Assembly: GCA_013289695.1 (NCBI GenBank)
Contig: JABCZK010000012.1
Location: 62,001 to 126,000, forward strand
Direction: 5' to 3'
DNA: 64,000 nt
Origin: Acidobacteriota bacterium
Lineage (GTDB): Bacteria; Acidobacteriota; Terriglobia; Acidiferrales; UBA7541
Every line of letters begins with the position of its first letter. Positions within the stretch are counted from its first letter, which is position 1. A model generated the notes under the pieces. The model saw only the letters and a program-made list of their open reading frames with translations. It was not told the DNA's origin and did not search any database. This document shows positions 1-9,700 of the stretch, one piece after another. Position numbers and translations under genes: made by a program.

Positions 1-67
1 GGTAGCCGCGCTCCAGCTGCCTTTTACTCCCTGCTAACAACTCAGGCACTCCTGTACTTCGACTTTG

Positions 68-96
68 TTGACGCCCTTGCTCTGGGGTGCTGCAAT
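68..96 (+). promoter_or_regulatory. Candidate sigma70-type promoter for the first response regulator
   Basis: A TTGACG -35 box at 68-73 is followed by a 17-base spacer and TGCAAT at 91-96, about 60 bases before the GTG start at 154. The -35 is good and the -10 is weak. A GGGGG run before the GTG could act as ribosome binding site. Seen by eye only. Confidence 0.35.
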
Positions 97-153
97 AGCT
101 ATGTTCAGGGCTAGGCGCGTCTCGTAAGGGGGCTTGCCGCCCGGGGGATTACA

Positions 154-2574
154 GTGCCCAGAATTTTGGTTGCGGACGACAACACCAATATCCAAAAAAT
201 GGTCGTGCTCGCGTTTCAAGAGCGCGGCATAGAAGTCATCACCGTCGGCAATGGAGAAGCCGCGGTGCGCCGCCTGCCCGATGCGAATCCAGATCTGGTT
301 CTGGCTGACGTGTTCATGCCCGTGCGCAACGGCTACGAAGTCTGCGAATTCGTAAAGAAAGATCCGCGTTTCTCCCACGTCCCCGTAATTCTGCTGGTTG
401 GAGCGTTCGATCCCCTCGATGAAAAAGAAGCTCGTCGCGTAGGCGCGGATGGCGTGCTGAAAAAACCCTTCGTGCCGCCCGACCCGCTGATTGCGATGGT
501 GATGTCCGCGCTGGAAAAAAATCCCAAAGTCGCGGCCGAACTCGCGAAAGCCAAGGAAGTCGCCGCCCATGCGCTTTTGCCGCCAGCCGTACCGGAAGTT
601 CCGCTGAAGGCCGAGCCTAAGCCGCTGCCCGACTTCCCCGAGCCGACCGCCGAAGAAGCCGCCGTGATCTACGGCTTCGGCAAAGGCGTTCGCGCTAATG
701 ATTTCGACGAAGCCGAAGAAGAGGACGAGGAAAAAACTACTAAAACCAGGCAGAACGCCAAATCCTTGAAAGATTCCAAAGCGCCGAAAGCGCCGGCTGC
801 CCCGAAAACACCGCTAGCTGCAGCGCCGGGTGACGAAACCGAAGAAGATGAATTCGACAGCTCCGCCACCGCCAACGATTGGCGCCGCAACGCGGCTGAC
901 TTCGAAGTCCCCGAAAATGTCGCGGCCGATCCAATCTATTCCTACGGGCAGGATTTCAAGCCGATAACTTTTCCGTCGGAGCGCGACGTTCCCCCGCGCC
1001 GTCGTCGCCCGGAAGGAACCGCCTCCGAAGGCTCCGCCACGCAGAAAACCGTAGCGAAAGTTGATGTGCCTGCCGCTACAGAAAAACCCGCAGCGGAGGT
1101 CTTGCCGCCGCCTGTCCGAGCTTCCGCCGAACCTGCGGCGAAATCCCACCCGTGGGACGTAAAGGACCAGCCCGAAATCGAACTCGCGGCCGGATTCTCG
1201 CGCGCCGAAGAGCCGGACACGCAAGCAAAATATTCCGAAGCCGAACTCGCCAACGCGCAGCCCGAAACGCCGGCCGCAGCGCCGCCCGCGGCTCAGCATC
1301 AGGAAGCCGAACCCGAATCGTCCACCGCCCGGCCCACGCTCGTTTCGCGCATGCGCGGCTGGATGGACATGCTCACGCCTTCATCGCCGGATTCCTCTGC
1401 GGACACTTCTGCAAGCGCTTCGGCCAGCGATGCAGACGATACTTCCGCCGGCCGTTCCACCGACACGGCCGACAATCATTGGATGACGAATCTTCCCGCA
1501 CCTTCGGCTGGAGGCGAATCCACGCCAGTTGCGCAATCAAACTCTGCGCTTGTCGAAGCAGCGCCTGCCTCCGCCTCTCGGTCTCTCGACCAAGCCGCGG
1601 AGACGCAACCCATCATCGAAGCCACCGCTTTCGCCGCAACAGAAGCGCCAGCACCAGCCGCTCCGAACGAAGACTTCGCGCCCACCGCAAACTCCGAGGT
1701 TCACGTTGGCGACAGACCCCGCCAGTCCAGCGCAAGCGCTCAGAGCCACGATAAGTTCGGCGGCTCGCCCTACCATTTCTCCAGCGACGCCCACAGCGAA
1801 ACGCATGACGCTGTAATTGACGAGTTCCACGAGTCCACTCAATCCGCATCCGCACAACAAGCGTCCAGCGATTACTCCGCGAGCGCCACAATCTCCGAAG
1901 GCCTCAACGCGGAAGCAGAAACCGAAGCGCAACCCGAACCCATAACCGGCAGCGCGGCTGATTTTTCATCCGCGCCTTCTCACGAAGCCCCGGCCGATGT
2001 TTTGCACGCTCCAGCCGACGTGCCTCTTAACGGCGGCGGCCTCTCCGGCATGTTGCCTGCCGAGCCGCTCTTCGGTGGCGCCCCGCTTCACGATGCCGGT
2101 GATTATTCCCCGTGCGATGAAGATGAGGCACCGCCCCAAGTCGACCCGCGCGAGCACCAAGCCTTCGCCGAAGATACGCACCCCGGCCAGCTCCCGCAGC
2201 CCGCGCCCAGCGAAGAATATTGGGACCGCGAAGCCGCCGCGCACGAAGCAGCCATCCTCGCGCAGTCCGGCGCGTCGCTCTTTGCCGAATCCGCCGCGGA
2301 GCCGCCGGCCCTGCACTCCTTTGACCGCATCCCCACCTTGCCGCCGCCCAATCGCGAAGCGCTCTCGGAAATTCCCTTCCTCATGCCGCCCGTGCTGCCG
2401 CTGCAAACTTCCGAGCAGCCCGCCGCGCGCGCTACCGACGCCGAAGCCGTGGACGACATGGTCCGCAAAGTCATGGAAAAGCTCGGCCCGCATCTCCAGG
2501 AACTCCTCTCCCAAGGCGTAAAGCCCCTGGTAGAAAATCTCTTGCAGAACGAACTGGACAAAAAAGAGCGGTAA
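154..2574 (+). CDS. Receiver-domain response regulator with very long disordered acidic tail
   Basis: Residues 1-120 form a CheY-like receiver domain, with acidic residues D8/D9, phospho-acceptor D52 in LVLADVFMP and conserved K104 in LKKPF. The position that normally carries the switch Thr/Ser (LLTA in most receivers) reads LLVG here, so signalling may be atypical. From about residue 130 to 755 the chain is low complexity, rich in Ala, Pro, Glu and Ser, and probably disordered. The last 45 residues (DDMVRKVMEKLGPHLQELL onward) form a predicted amphipathic helix of the kind that ends similar acidobacterial and deltaproteobacterial proteins. No output enzyme or DNA-binding domain is visible. 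Start is GTG. Exact role unknown; a scaffold or polarity factor is possible, but that is inference. Confidence 0.85.
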   Translation: MPRILVADDNTNIQKMVVLAFQERGIEVITVGNGEAAVRRLPDANPDLVLADVFMPVRNGYEVCEFVKKDPRFSHVPVILLVGAFDPLDEKEARRVGADGVLKKPFVPPDPLIAMVMSALEKNPKVAAELAKAKEVAAHALLPPAVPEVPLKAEPKPLPDFPEPTAEEAAVIYGFGKGVRANDFDEAEEEDEEKTTKTRQNAKSLKDSKAPKAPAAPKTPLAAAPGDETEEDEFDSSATANDWRRNAADFEVPENVAADPIYSYGQDFKPITFPSERDVPPRRRRPEGTASEGSATQKTVAKVDVPAATEKPAAEVLPPPVRASAEPAAKSHPWDVKDQPEIELAAGFSRAEEPDTQAKYSEAELANAQPETPAAAPPAAQHQEAEPESSTARPTLVSRMRGWMDMLTPSSPDSSADTSASASASDADDTSAGRSTDTADNHWMTNLPAPSAGGESTPVAQSNSALVEAAPASASRSLDQAAETQPIIEATAFAATEAPAPAAPNEDFAPTANSEVHVGDRPRQSSASAQSHDKFGGSPYHFSSDAHSETHDAVIDEFHESTQSASAQQASSDYSASATISEGLNAEAETEAQPEPITGSAADFSSAPSHEAPADVLHAPADVPLNGGGLSGMLPAEPLFGGAPLHDAGDYSPCDEDEAPPQVDPREHQAFAEDTHPGQLPQPAPSEEYWDREAAAHEAAILAQSGASLFAESAAEPPALHSFDRIPTLPPPNREALSEIPFLMPPVLPLQTSEQPAARATDAEAVDDMVRKVMEKLGPHLQELLSQGVKPLVENLLQNELDKKER

Positions 2575-2580
2575 GTCCGT

Positions 2581-2701
2581 AGCACAGGCACTCAATCTTG
2601 CCTGTGCTCTCGCCTTTGAACTCGTAGCACAGGCACACGATTGCCTGTGCTCTATCCTTGGAACTTGTGCCACCCCTGGGAACGCCAATCTTCGATTGGC
2701 G
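2581..2701. repeat. Cluster of three hairpins after the response regulator
   Basis: Two near-identical hairpins with arms AGCACAGGCA and TGCCTGTGCT lie at 2581-2608 and 2626-2651, in direct orientation about 45 bases apart, each preceded by GT. A third, unrelated hairpin (CGCCAATC/GATTGGCG) is at 2683-2701. None has a T-tract, so these look like dispersed palindromic repeats rather than intrinsic terminators. Confidence 0.75.
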
Positions 2702-2740
2702 AAAGTAGTCCGCCAGCAACCACGTCTACGCGCGAGCCAC

Positions 2741-2827
2741 GGTAGGGGCGCTGCTTGTGAATCGCGCTGCAGCGCGATTCATCCTGAGATCCCGCGGCGC
2801 GGGATCGAATGGCTGCGCCCCAGCTTG
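2741..2827 (-). repeat. Nested palindromic repeat: ~52-base double hairpin inside a GGGGCGC hairpin (copy A)
   Basis: On the minus strand an outer hairpin with arms GGGGCGC and GCGCCCC, plus flanks AAGCT and TACCGTGGCT, is split by an internal segment at about 2758-2809. That segment holds GATCCCGC..GCGGGAT, CTCAGGATGAAT and the palindrome TCGCGCTGCAGCGCGA. Unsplit copies of the same outer hairpin are at 30030-30051 and 37126-37147. The following bases 2828-3029 hold only degenerate sequence, including a GGTGGTGTGGAAGGATGG stretch related to the repeats at 5.5 kb; no gene is seen there. Confidence 0.8.
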
Positions 2828-3029
2828 CCAGGATGTCCGCGTTACCGAGTGTCGCAGGAGGGCCGTGTCCGCGTTCGCGCCGGACCAGAGGCTGAGGCAA
2901 GCGTTCGACGGGCGACTCAAGCGTCGCCGCATCTTGACCCGCGAAATCCATGGCGTACGTCGAGGTGGTGTGGAAGGATGGGCCACGCGGCTTCGGGCCG
3001 CCTCAAGTATTTCGGATTCTACTTTATCG

Positions 3030-3476
3030 CTAAATCCTCAAGGTCTCGTCTGGAATCGCGCTATCAACGGGCTCCGCCATCAGGCTCGTGACGTGCGCCG
3101 TCAATTCGGTTAAACCACCAGCCTTGGCAAGCACGGCATCAATACGGAAAAGGGACGTCAGATTCCTTTCGATATCCTGAGCGTACATGGTTACCAAGAC
3201 GATGCGAATCTTGGGCAGTGCATACCTCAGGATTCCCGCCACTTCGATGCCATTGAGGCCGGGCATTCTCACGTCCAAGATAATCATATCTGGCGATAGC
3301 TCTCTGGCCTTGGAAACCGCGTCGGTGCCATCAACCGCTTCACCGCAGACTGCGAATTCCGTGTCTCGCTCCAGTGCCTGACGGATCATCGTGCGCACCA
3401 TTTCACTGTCGTCGGCGATAAGAATTGTCTTGGGCTTATTCAATCCCGAATCGCCCGACGCCTCGGTCGTGGTCAC
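3030..3476 (-). CDS. Stand-alone receiver-domain response regulator
   Basis: This is a 148-residue protein that is almost entirely a CheY/NarL-type receiver domain: D22 and D23 in the acidic pocket, phospho-acceptor D68 in MIILDVRMPGLNG, a Thr in VLVTMYA, and the conserved Lys in VLAKAGG. There is no helix-turn-helix after it, so it is a single-domain regulator or has lost its output domain. The start is placed at GTG 3476-3474 because GGGAGGAGGG lies five bases upstream. The frame is open further to 3680, but that part resembles no receiver and has no ribosome site. No partner kinase is nearby. Confidence 0.85.
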   Translation of the reverse strand: MTTTEASGDSGLNKPKTILIADDSEMVRTMIRQALERDTEFAVCGEAVDGTDAVSKARELSPDMIILDVRMPGLNGIEVAGILRYALPKIRIVLVTMYAQDIERNLTSLFRIDAVLAKAGGLTELTAHVTSLMAEPVDSAIPDETLRI

Positions 3477-3610
3477 GTTACCCTCCTCCCGATGAGCTAA
3501 AAACATTATTGTGCGTCCGGCAATACGGTAATTCGTGTAGTCATCAGGCGGATTTGGGAGGACAGCAGTTACTTGGTACGCTGCCCGACTGACAGCTCGA
3601 TATTCCCGAG

Positions 3611-3805
3611 ATGATGTTTCGAGTTCCTCGGGAGTCCGTCGTGGAGGCGAATCACTGGCGAGAGCTATACCGCGCTGCACTTCTTGAACTCGACCTCAAC
3701 AAATTGAGAGAGCGCGTGAAGGCAACGGATGAGGCCATCGGTGTCCGAGTTTCGCTCGACGGCGAAATCCCTAGTGCGAGCGAATCGCCTTCCACGACGC
3801 CATGA
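3611..3805 (+). CDS. Small conserved-type protein (WRELYRAALLELD)
   Basis: A 64-residue frame containing WRELYRAALLELDLNKL and RVKATDEAI. From memory, short acidobacterial proteins of unknown function share the pattern W-x-x-L-Y-x-A-A-L-x-E-L-D followed by an amphipathic helix with ER..A.E.AI; this recollection is the main support. Start is uncertain: ATG 3611 has no clear ribosome site, while GTG 3641 has GGGAG about seven bases upstream. It lies between the divergent response regulator and MFS transporter. The rest of 3477-3966 shows no other gene. Confidence 0.5.
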   Translation: MMFRVPRESVVEANHWRELYRAALLELDLNKLRERVKATDEAIGVRVSLDGEIPSASESPSTTP

Positions 3806-3966
3806 ATGCGTTGAGCATCCTGAAACGAGCGCGGCGTTAAGCGCCACAACTCAGCGATCCGTTTTCGATTACCGGCGCCGCCATTCCTCAAAGTGCGCAT
3901 TCTTACCTCTGCTTCTATCTAACGATTTCAAGCGGCCGCCGACTTGCGTGATAACATCGTCGAACT

Positions 3967-5352
3967 TTGACGCCGAATAACACTCATCCACCGAAAAAAA
4001 CCCTCCCCTCGAGTAACACTCTCGTATCCGTGCTGGTGCTGTGTGCCATCAATCTACTGAACTTCTACGATCGCCAAGCCCCTGGGGCGCTCGTCGAGCC
4101 GATGCGCAGAGAGTTCGGCTTGTCCGACACCCAGATCGGGCTGCTGGGCAGCATGTTCATCTGGATTTATGCCCTGGCCGGCGTACCGCTCGGCCGCGTT
4201 GCTGACGTTTGGAGCCGTAAGAAGCTGCTTGCCATCGGAGTCACTGTATGGTCCGCACTCACAGCCGCGTCGGGTCTGGCCGCTAGCTTCTCGTTTCTCG
4301 TGTTCACGCGGCTCGGTGTGGGCGTTGGCGAGGCCGTCTGTGCGCCGGTGGGGACCAGTTGGATCGGCGATCTGTTTCCGGCGCAGCGCCGCGCGCGTAT
4401 TCTGTCGCTGTTCATGCTGGGCGTGCCGATCGGTGGCGCGCTGAGCTTTTTGTTGTGCGGGCCGATCGCGCAGGCCTGGGGCTGGCGGACAGCGCTCGTC
4501 AGCGCAGCGGCGCCCGCGATCCTCTTGGTGCCATTGTTGCTTCTTGTGCGGGAACCGGCCCGCGGTGCATCGGAGGAGGCTCCCGCTTCCGCGCCCGAAG
4601 TAAACGAGGTCAAGGGATCCATACTCGCCGTCCTGCGCATCCGCACCTTGTGGTGGATCATCTTGTCGGGCGCGCTGTTGAACTTCAACATGTACGCTCT
4701 GGCCACTTTTCTGCCGGCCTTCATGACGCGCGTGCACGGATACTCGGTCGCCCGCGCCGGCGTGACCTGCGGAATTGTCTATCTCATTGGTGGCGTGTGC
4801 GGAGGCCTGCTGGGCGGCCACCTCGGTGATCGCGTGGCCAGCAACGCGCGCAACGCTCGGCTGTCGATGGCGGCGATCATCGCGCTGCTGGGCGCACCCA
4901 TCATGTTTTACGGTATCACGCGCCCGGCGGGCTTCGCGCCTGCGGCTCTGGTGGCCATCGCCATCGGCTACGGTGCGTTCAACACCTATTACGGACCTGT
5001 TTACGCGTCGATTCAGGACATTGTGCCTCCCAACCAGCGCGCCCTCACCATGTCTGTGTACTTCATGGCGATGTATCTCTGCGGTGCGTCATTTGGTCCG
5101 CTGTTGACCGGACACCTCAGTGATTACATGGCCCGGCGCGCCATGCATGCGGCTGGCGCCGTCAGCCTGCAGGGATTCCGCGCCGTCGGCCTGCAGAAAG
5201 CCATGGTCATCATGCCCGTTCTCTCGCTGGCGCTGGCCATTGTGCTCTATTTGGGCTCGCGCACCATGAGCCACGACGTAGAGAGACGCGACGCGAGGCC
5301 GCAGGGTGGTCAGGGTGGTCAAGGCGGCGCAAGCATCACCAAGCGTCCCTAA
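3967..5352 (+). CDS. MFS transporter, spinster/hexuronate-like
   Basis: A 461-residue inner-membrane protein with about 12 predicted membrane helices. The first helix carries NLLNFYDRQ, and the MFS motif A loop reads LGRVADVWSRKK between helices 2 and 3; GVGVGEAVCAPVG follows in helix 4. This arrangement is typical of the Spns/GudP-like branch of the major facilitator superfamily, whose substrates include organic acids, sugar acids and sphingolipids, so the substrate cannot be assigned. The start is a TTG at 3967 with no convincing ribosome site, so the first 15-20 residues are uncertain. The C terminus ends in a Gly/Gln-rich tail. It is isolated from other plus-strand genes. Confidence 0.85.
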   Translation: MTPNNTHPPKKTLPSSNTLVSVLVLCAINLLNFYDRQAPGALVEPMRREFGLSDTQIGLLGSMFIWIYALAGVPLGRVADVWSRKKLLAIGVTVWSALTAASGLAASFSFLVFTRLGVGVGEAVCAPVGTSWIGDLFPAQRRARILSLFMLGVPIGGALSFLLCGPIAQAWGWRTALVSAAAPAILLVPLLLLVREPARGASEEAPASAPEVNEVKGSILAVLRIRTLWWIILSGALLNFNMYALATFLPAFMTRVHGYSVARAGVTCGIVYLIGGVCGGLLGGHLGDRVASNARNARLSMAAIIALLGAPIMFYGITRPAGFAPAALVAIAIGYGAFNTYYGPVYASIQDIVPPNQRALTMSVYFMAMYLCGASFGPLLTGHLSDYMARRAMHAAGAVSLQGFRAVGLQKAMVIMPVLSLALAIVLYLGSRTMSHDVERRDARPQGGQGGQGGASITKRP

Positions 5353-5396
5353 ACGCCCGCCTGAGAACTCGGGAATCTTTGTCGGAGGCGGCTTTC

Positions 5397-5690
5397 GTTC
5401 ATCCTGAGAGCCTGCCTGCGGCAGCCTCGAAGGGCCACGACCTAAACCGCCAAGAATCCGAGCGGCTTTAGCACCCCCACCCTGCGCATGAACCAACGGC
5501 GCGAAGGATGGCCACCCGGAAAATCAACAGCATCGGTTCGGGCGGTGCGGAAGGTTCGGCCACCCGCCCGGAAGTTCAACGGCTCCCGCCTGGGTGGTGT
5601 GAAAGGGTGGGCCTCACCCGCCATCAAAATTGGCATCCCGGAATTCTAAAGTCCAGCGTCTGGGAGGCGTGGAAGAGTGGTCACCCGTCG
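5397..5690. repeat. Tandem degenerate GGTGGCC/CCACC hairpin repeat
   Basis: The 387-base gap between the MFS gene and the nuclease holds no gene. At 5397-5436 there is TTCATCCTGAG, a small hairpin and CGAAGGG, a reduced form of the double-hairpin element at 2758-2809. From about 5500 to 5690 a unit of roughly 50-65 bases recurs about four times, each with a G(C/T)G(C/T)G(A/G)AAGG-TGGCCACCCG-like core. A related two-unit copy lies in the opposite orientation at 13305-13420. Confidence 0.7.
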
Positions 5691-5739
5691 ATCCCTGCGG
5701 AGGCCTTCACGCGCTTCAAAATGAAAATGAACCACTGCA

Positions 5740-6705
5740 TCATTTCCAGACTGCGTTCAGCGCGGCGGCCAAGCGGATCCCCGCCTTCGTCAGTTGCTCT
5801 TGAATCACACCTTCCGCGGCCGCCTGATAATCAGCGCCGACCTGCTCGTGGAGATTGAGCATTCGCGTGGAAATGTGCTGGTCGTCCGAGCAGGCCTTGA
5901 CCTCTACCGGTGTTTCGATGGCCACTTTTCTCGGCAGGGCTCCGTAAACGCTATCCTCGGCGAGTTGGTGGCTTTCCCAAGCCCAGGACACAACGTCAAC
6001 CCGCTCGCGCAGCCATGCAGGAATCTGCCCTTTGAACTTAACACTCATCTCGTCCGCAAACTGCTGGGGCGTCTGTCCGCCAGCGAAGCGTTCGAGAATG
6101 TCGGTATCCCAGATGCCGTGGAGGTTCGGCGCGTAGCTCTCCTTCGTCACGTTTCTTTCCTGAGGCGCAGCGCCGAAGAATGAAACCGGAACACAATTTC
6201 CACCGAGGTCATTGTTGCTTGTTGCATGCAGAGGCTGATGTAGATCGCCAAAGAAGTGAATGATGTATCGCAAGGCGTCAGCTCGCGCCTGTGCGCTCGC
6301 ATTGATATTCCGAAGGATTGCCATCTGATCGTCAATCGCGCGAGTGATGCAACTGGTTGAAGGCGGACAGTACGGTGCGATGGCGCCCTTCGCCACCCCG
6401 CGCGGGATGTCTATAAAGTGCCACCCCGCGGTGTCTGGCTGAATACTGCGCTGGTCATCCGCCCAGGTGGACGAATCCGCAAATGCGTCCAGGGTATTTG
6501 CACCACAGAACCGCCGCAAAGCGGGGTCTATCGGACCCGCGGCAAGAATTTGCGCCACCATATCCCGAGCATGAGGACTGAGATGTTCTTCCGCTATGAC
6601 GGCGACCACTTGGTGTCCTGTACATCCCCAACCCCGCGCGGACGGCGCGAGGCCGACGATCGCGAACAAAAACAACGTAGAACAGGTACGCCGTCTGCGC
6701 TTCAC
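5740..6705 (-). CDS. Secreted S1/P1-family nuclease
   Basis: A zinc-dependent phospholipase C/P1-nuclease fold enzyme that would cut single-stranded DNA or RNA and release 5'-nucleotides outside the cytoplasm. The signal peptide (KRRRR, then LFLFAIVGLAPSARG) is followed directly by Trp26; in this family the N-terminal Trp of the mature protein coordinates zinc. Further metal-ligand motifs are GH at 30-31, HFFGDLHQPLHA and NLHGIWDTDIL. Length 321 is usual. The start is GTG 6705-6703 with GAGGAG five bases before it; the upstream in-frame ATG lacks this. It lies 86 bases behind the TonB receptor on the same strand, probably in one operon. Some family members have phosphomonoesterase activity too. 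Confidence 0.92.
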   Translation of the reverse strand: MKRRRRTCSTLFLFAIVGLAPSARGWGCTGHQVVAVIAEEHLSPHARDMVAQILAAGPIDPALRRFCGANTLDAFADSSTWADDQRSIQPDTAGWHFIDIPRGVAKGAIAPYCPPSTSCITRAIDDQMAILRNINASAQARADALRYIIHFFGDLHQPLHATSNNDLGGNCVPVSFFGAAPQERNVTKESYAPNLHGIWDTDILERFAGGQTPQQFADEMSVKFKGQIPAWLRERVDVVSWAWESHQLAEDSVYGALPRKVAIETPVEVKACSDDQHISTRMLNLHEQVGADYQAAAEGVIQEQLTKAGIRLAAALNAVWK

Positions 6706-6791
6706 GTTGTCTCCTCGAAAATGCGCAAATTTACCCAATCGAGCTCAGTTTTACGATTTCTGCCCGACCCGTACCCCGAACCCGATCCGTA

Positions 6792-9700
6792 CTAGAACAT
6801 CAGATGCAGCGCAAACTGCATGAATCGTGGGCTTCCAATCGAGTTCTGGATCACTCCGAGAGTCCCTCCACTCCCCCCCGGCGGGCATTGATATGCACCC
6901 GTCGCTGGGAAGCATGCCGACGAGTAAGTTGGAGGATTAGCGAAAAAGGGATTAAAACTGGGATTGTTGAAGGGGGTGTCAAAGCTCGGATGGTTGAAGA
7001 GATTGAAGATCTGGGCGTCGAAGCGCAATCCAAACCGTTCGGTTAGCTTGAAGTTCTTCGTGACGCTAAAATCAAAGCGCGTCTGGAAGGGACCTCTGAA
7101 TATGTTACGACCCGAGTTGCTGAATGCCGACTCAAAAGGATCGTCGAGCGGCACACCGTCGGTTCCGGGTGGAATCAACAAGGGCAGGAATGCATTTTGA
7201 TTTAGCACGGGATTGTTCCCATTTACGCCGGTAGTCCCCTGGAGCAGCGCCGTCTTAGGAGTAAATCCGGGTGCCAGGCCGATAATGGGATTCGTGACGA
7301 AGTCATTCGTGCTGAACGCCAAGCTGCCGGCCCCGCCGCTGAAATCGATAACGCTATAGGGCTGACCGCTCTGTGCAACAGTGATGCCGGAGATGCCCCA
7401 ACCATTCGCGACCTGGTTGAGAAGGCCGGTGGCATGAGCAATCGTGGGAAAACTATAGATATAACTAATCGCCAGAACGTGCGTCCGGTCGAAATCAGAG
7501 TTCCCATACGCGGACCGGAGATTTCTCGGATCGTTGCCGTTGAAGAACAGGCTGGTTCCGCTTTGTTCGTCGAGCGAGTGAGAGTAGGTATAAGAACCCG
7601 AGATCTGCAATCCATGACTCAGCCGCTTGGTTACCTGGAACTGCAAAGCATTGTAGTTTGATATTCCCACTGCTTCGTAAAATACCGAGTTCGGACTGTA
7701 TCCCACGAACGGCACGCGAAGATCGGTGTTGCCTCCCGTGCTGGTGTTAAATACTTCGAGCGGACCGGCGTTGTAACCATACGAAGAAGTTTGTCCGTTC
7801 ACTGGGTTCGTAGCTGTTGCGGTGAGTGGCTGGTTGAAGGGCAGAGGTATCGTGCCATGGACACCGCGGTTGCCGACATATCCGAGGTCGAGGAGCAGAG
7901 TGTTGATGGGCTGCCACTGCAGGTCGACTGTCCAGTTTTCCGAGTATGGAATGGAATTCTTCGGATCGTAACCTCCGAACAGAAATGGGCTCGCGCCGTT
8001 TTCAAGTTCAGTAAGGTTGGGCAGAAGAGCCTCTACTTGAGACAAGTTGTTAGGCGGGGCAGGCGGCGCTGCGGTGCCGAACGGGTTGGCGATCGTCGGG
8101 GTGTTTGCGCCTGGGCCGCAGTTCGGGATCGGGTTTGCCGACGCTTTCGGTACGCAGGGCACCACAAACGGGGGCGCGAGCGTAACACCGAATGGTCCGT
8201 TGAACCCGTTTCCGGCACCCGGGGAAAACTCGGTAAAGAATTCGCCGCGATCGTAGTACATGCCGAAGCCCGCGCGAACCACGAAGTTCGTTAAGACGGA
8301 AGGGCTCCAGGCGATTCCGATGCGGGGTGCAAATCCCCACTGGCGTCCGGTTAGCGTGGAATTGCTTATTCCCGGCGTAGGAAACGTTTTGTTATTTCCA
8401 GCTACAACTAGGCCGATGTTGGTAATCGTATCGGTAGCTAAATCAAAAGAATAATTTTGCGGACTAAAATTGGTCAGCAACCCATCTTTTTCTGTGAGCG
8501 GCCCATCCCAATCCCAGCGAAGACCCGCAGTCACCGTCAAATTGTGGCTAACCTTGAACGCGTCCGAGACGAACACTCCGGCTTGATTCGAGCGGTAATA
8601 GCGATTGCTGGCTCCATTGAAGAAGGCCGTGTTCTCTTCACCCGTTCGCAGGTCCCCCAGCAGGAAGCTCGGGAAGTCGTTGAAGGCCAGCTTCGCGGCC
8701 TGGTTGTTCTTATTGATTATGTTGAGCTGGGTGTAATCCCAATTCAGTCCCGTAGAAATCGTCTGCCGGCCGTGGACCCAAATCAAATTTGTGTCACCTT
8801 CCCACTGATTCTGGAAAGCGCCGGCGTTGGCGAACGGCGAATTCGAGCCGATCGTAAGGGAACCGCCGTTGGGGTCAATATTTCCAGCGAAATTGTTGAT
8901 CTGAATTCCAGGAAAGAGGGGGTTGCCAAAAACATTGATCCCGGCAGCCTGAGGCGTGAGGGCTTGGGCCGTATTGGCGTACGCGACTTCGCGGATAAAT
9001 CCTCCCCTCTGTTCCCAGGTGAGATTCGGAGTTAGCACGGTGGTGTTCTCGATTGACACGGTTTGCGCGCCTGCATTCAAGGTCTGTGGGAATCCTTCCA
9101 GGCTCGATTGCGCGAACGGGCTTGTATTCGGATCACGCTGATAAAAATATTTTACAGCCAGCCTGTCTTTCGGGCTGAACTCGTAGTCAACGTTTCCGTT
9201 CACTTGATCGGCCGTAAACCTGGAAGTATCCTGCAACGCCACATTGTGTCCAACACTACTCACCGTAGAGCAGTCCGTCGGCGTACAAGGGAGCACTGGG
9301 TTGGGTATCACAAAATTACCGTTAGGGAGTTTGGCCGAAAGTATGTTGACTGCCTGCTGCGTCACCTGGCTGGGCAGGATATTCGTTCCAAAATCTACAT
9401 TGGCAACGGCGGCCAAACCTGCGGCGCTGCGATCGCTCGTCAAAGTGGTGGGGACGTTAATTTTACTGGTGGCATTCAATTGATCGGAGTCGCGAAGCCC
9501 CTGGTAAGATGCAAAGAAAAACATCTTGTCCTTGCGAATGGGGCCGCCAAATGTGCCGCCGAATTTGTTGTAGTGTATGGCCGGCACGGCGGGAATGGAG
9601 GTATCCTCTTTGCGGAAGAAATCGGCGGAATTAAAAATGGTATTCTGGAAGTACCCGTACACCTGACCGTGGTAATCGTTGGTTCCCGACCTCGTGCTTA

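Noticed and set aside
2581-2651. Twin AGCACAGGCA hairpins as intrinsic terminators of the response regulator gene
   Set aside because: No T-run follows either stem, and the same style of palindrome occurs across the window away from gene ends.
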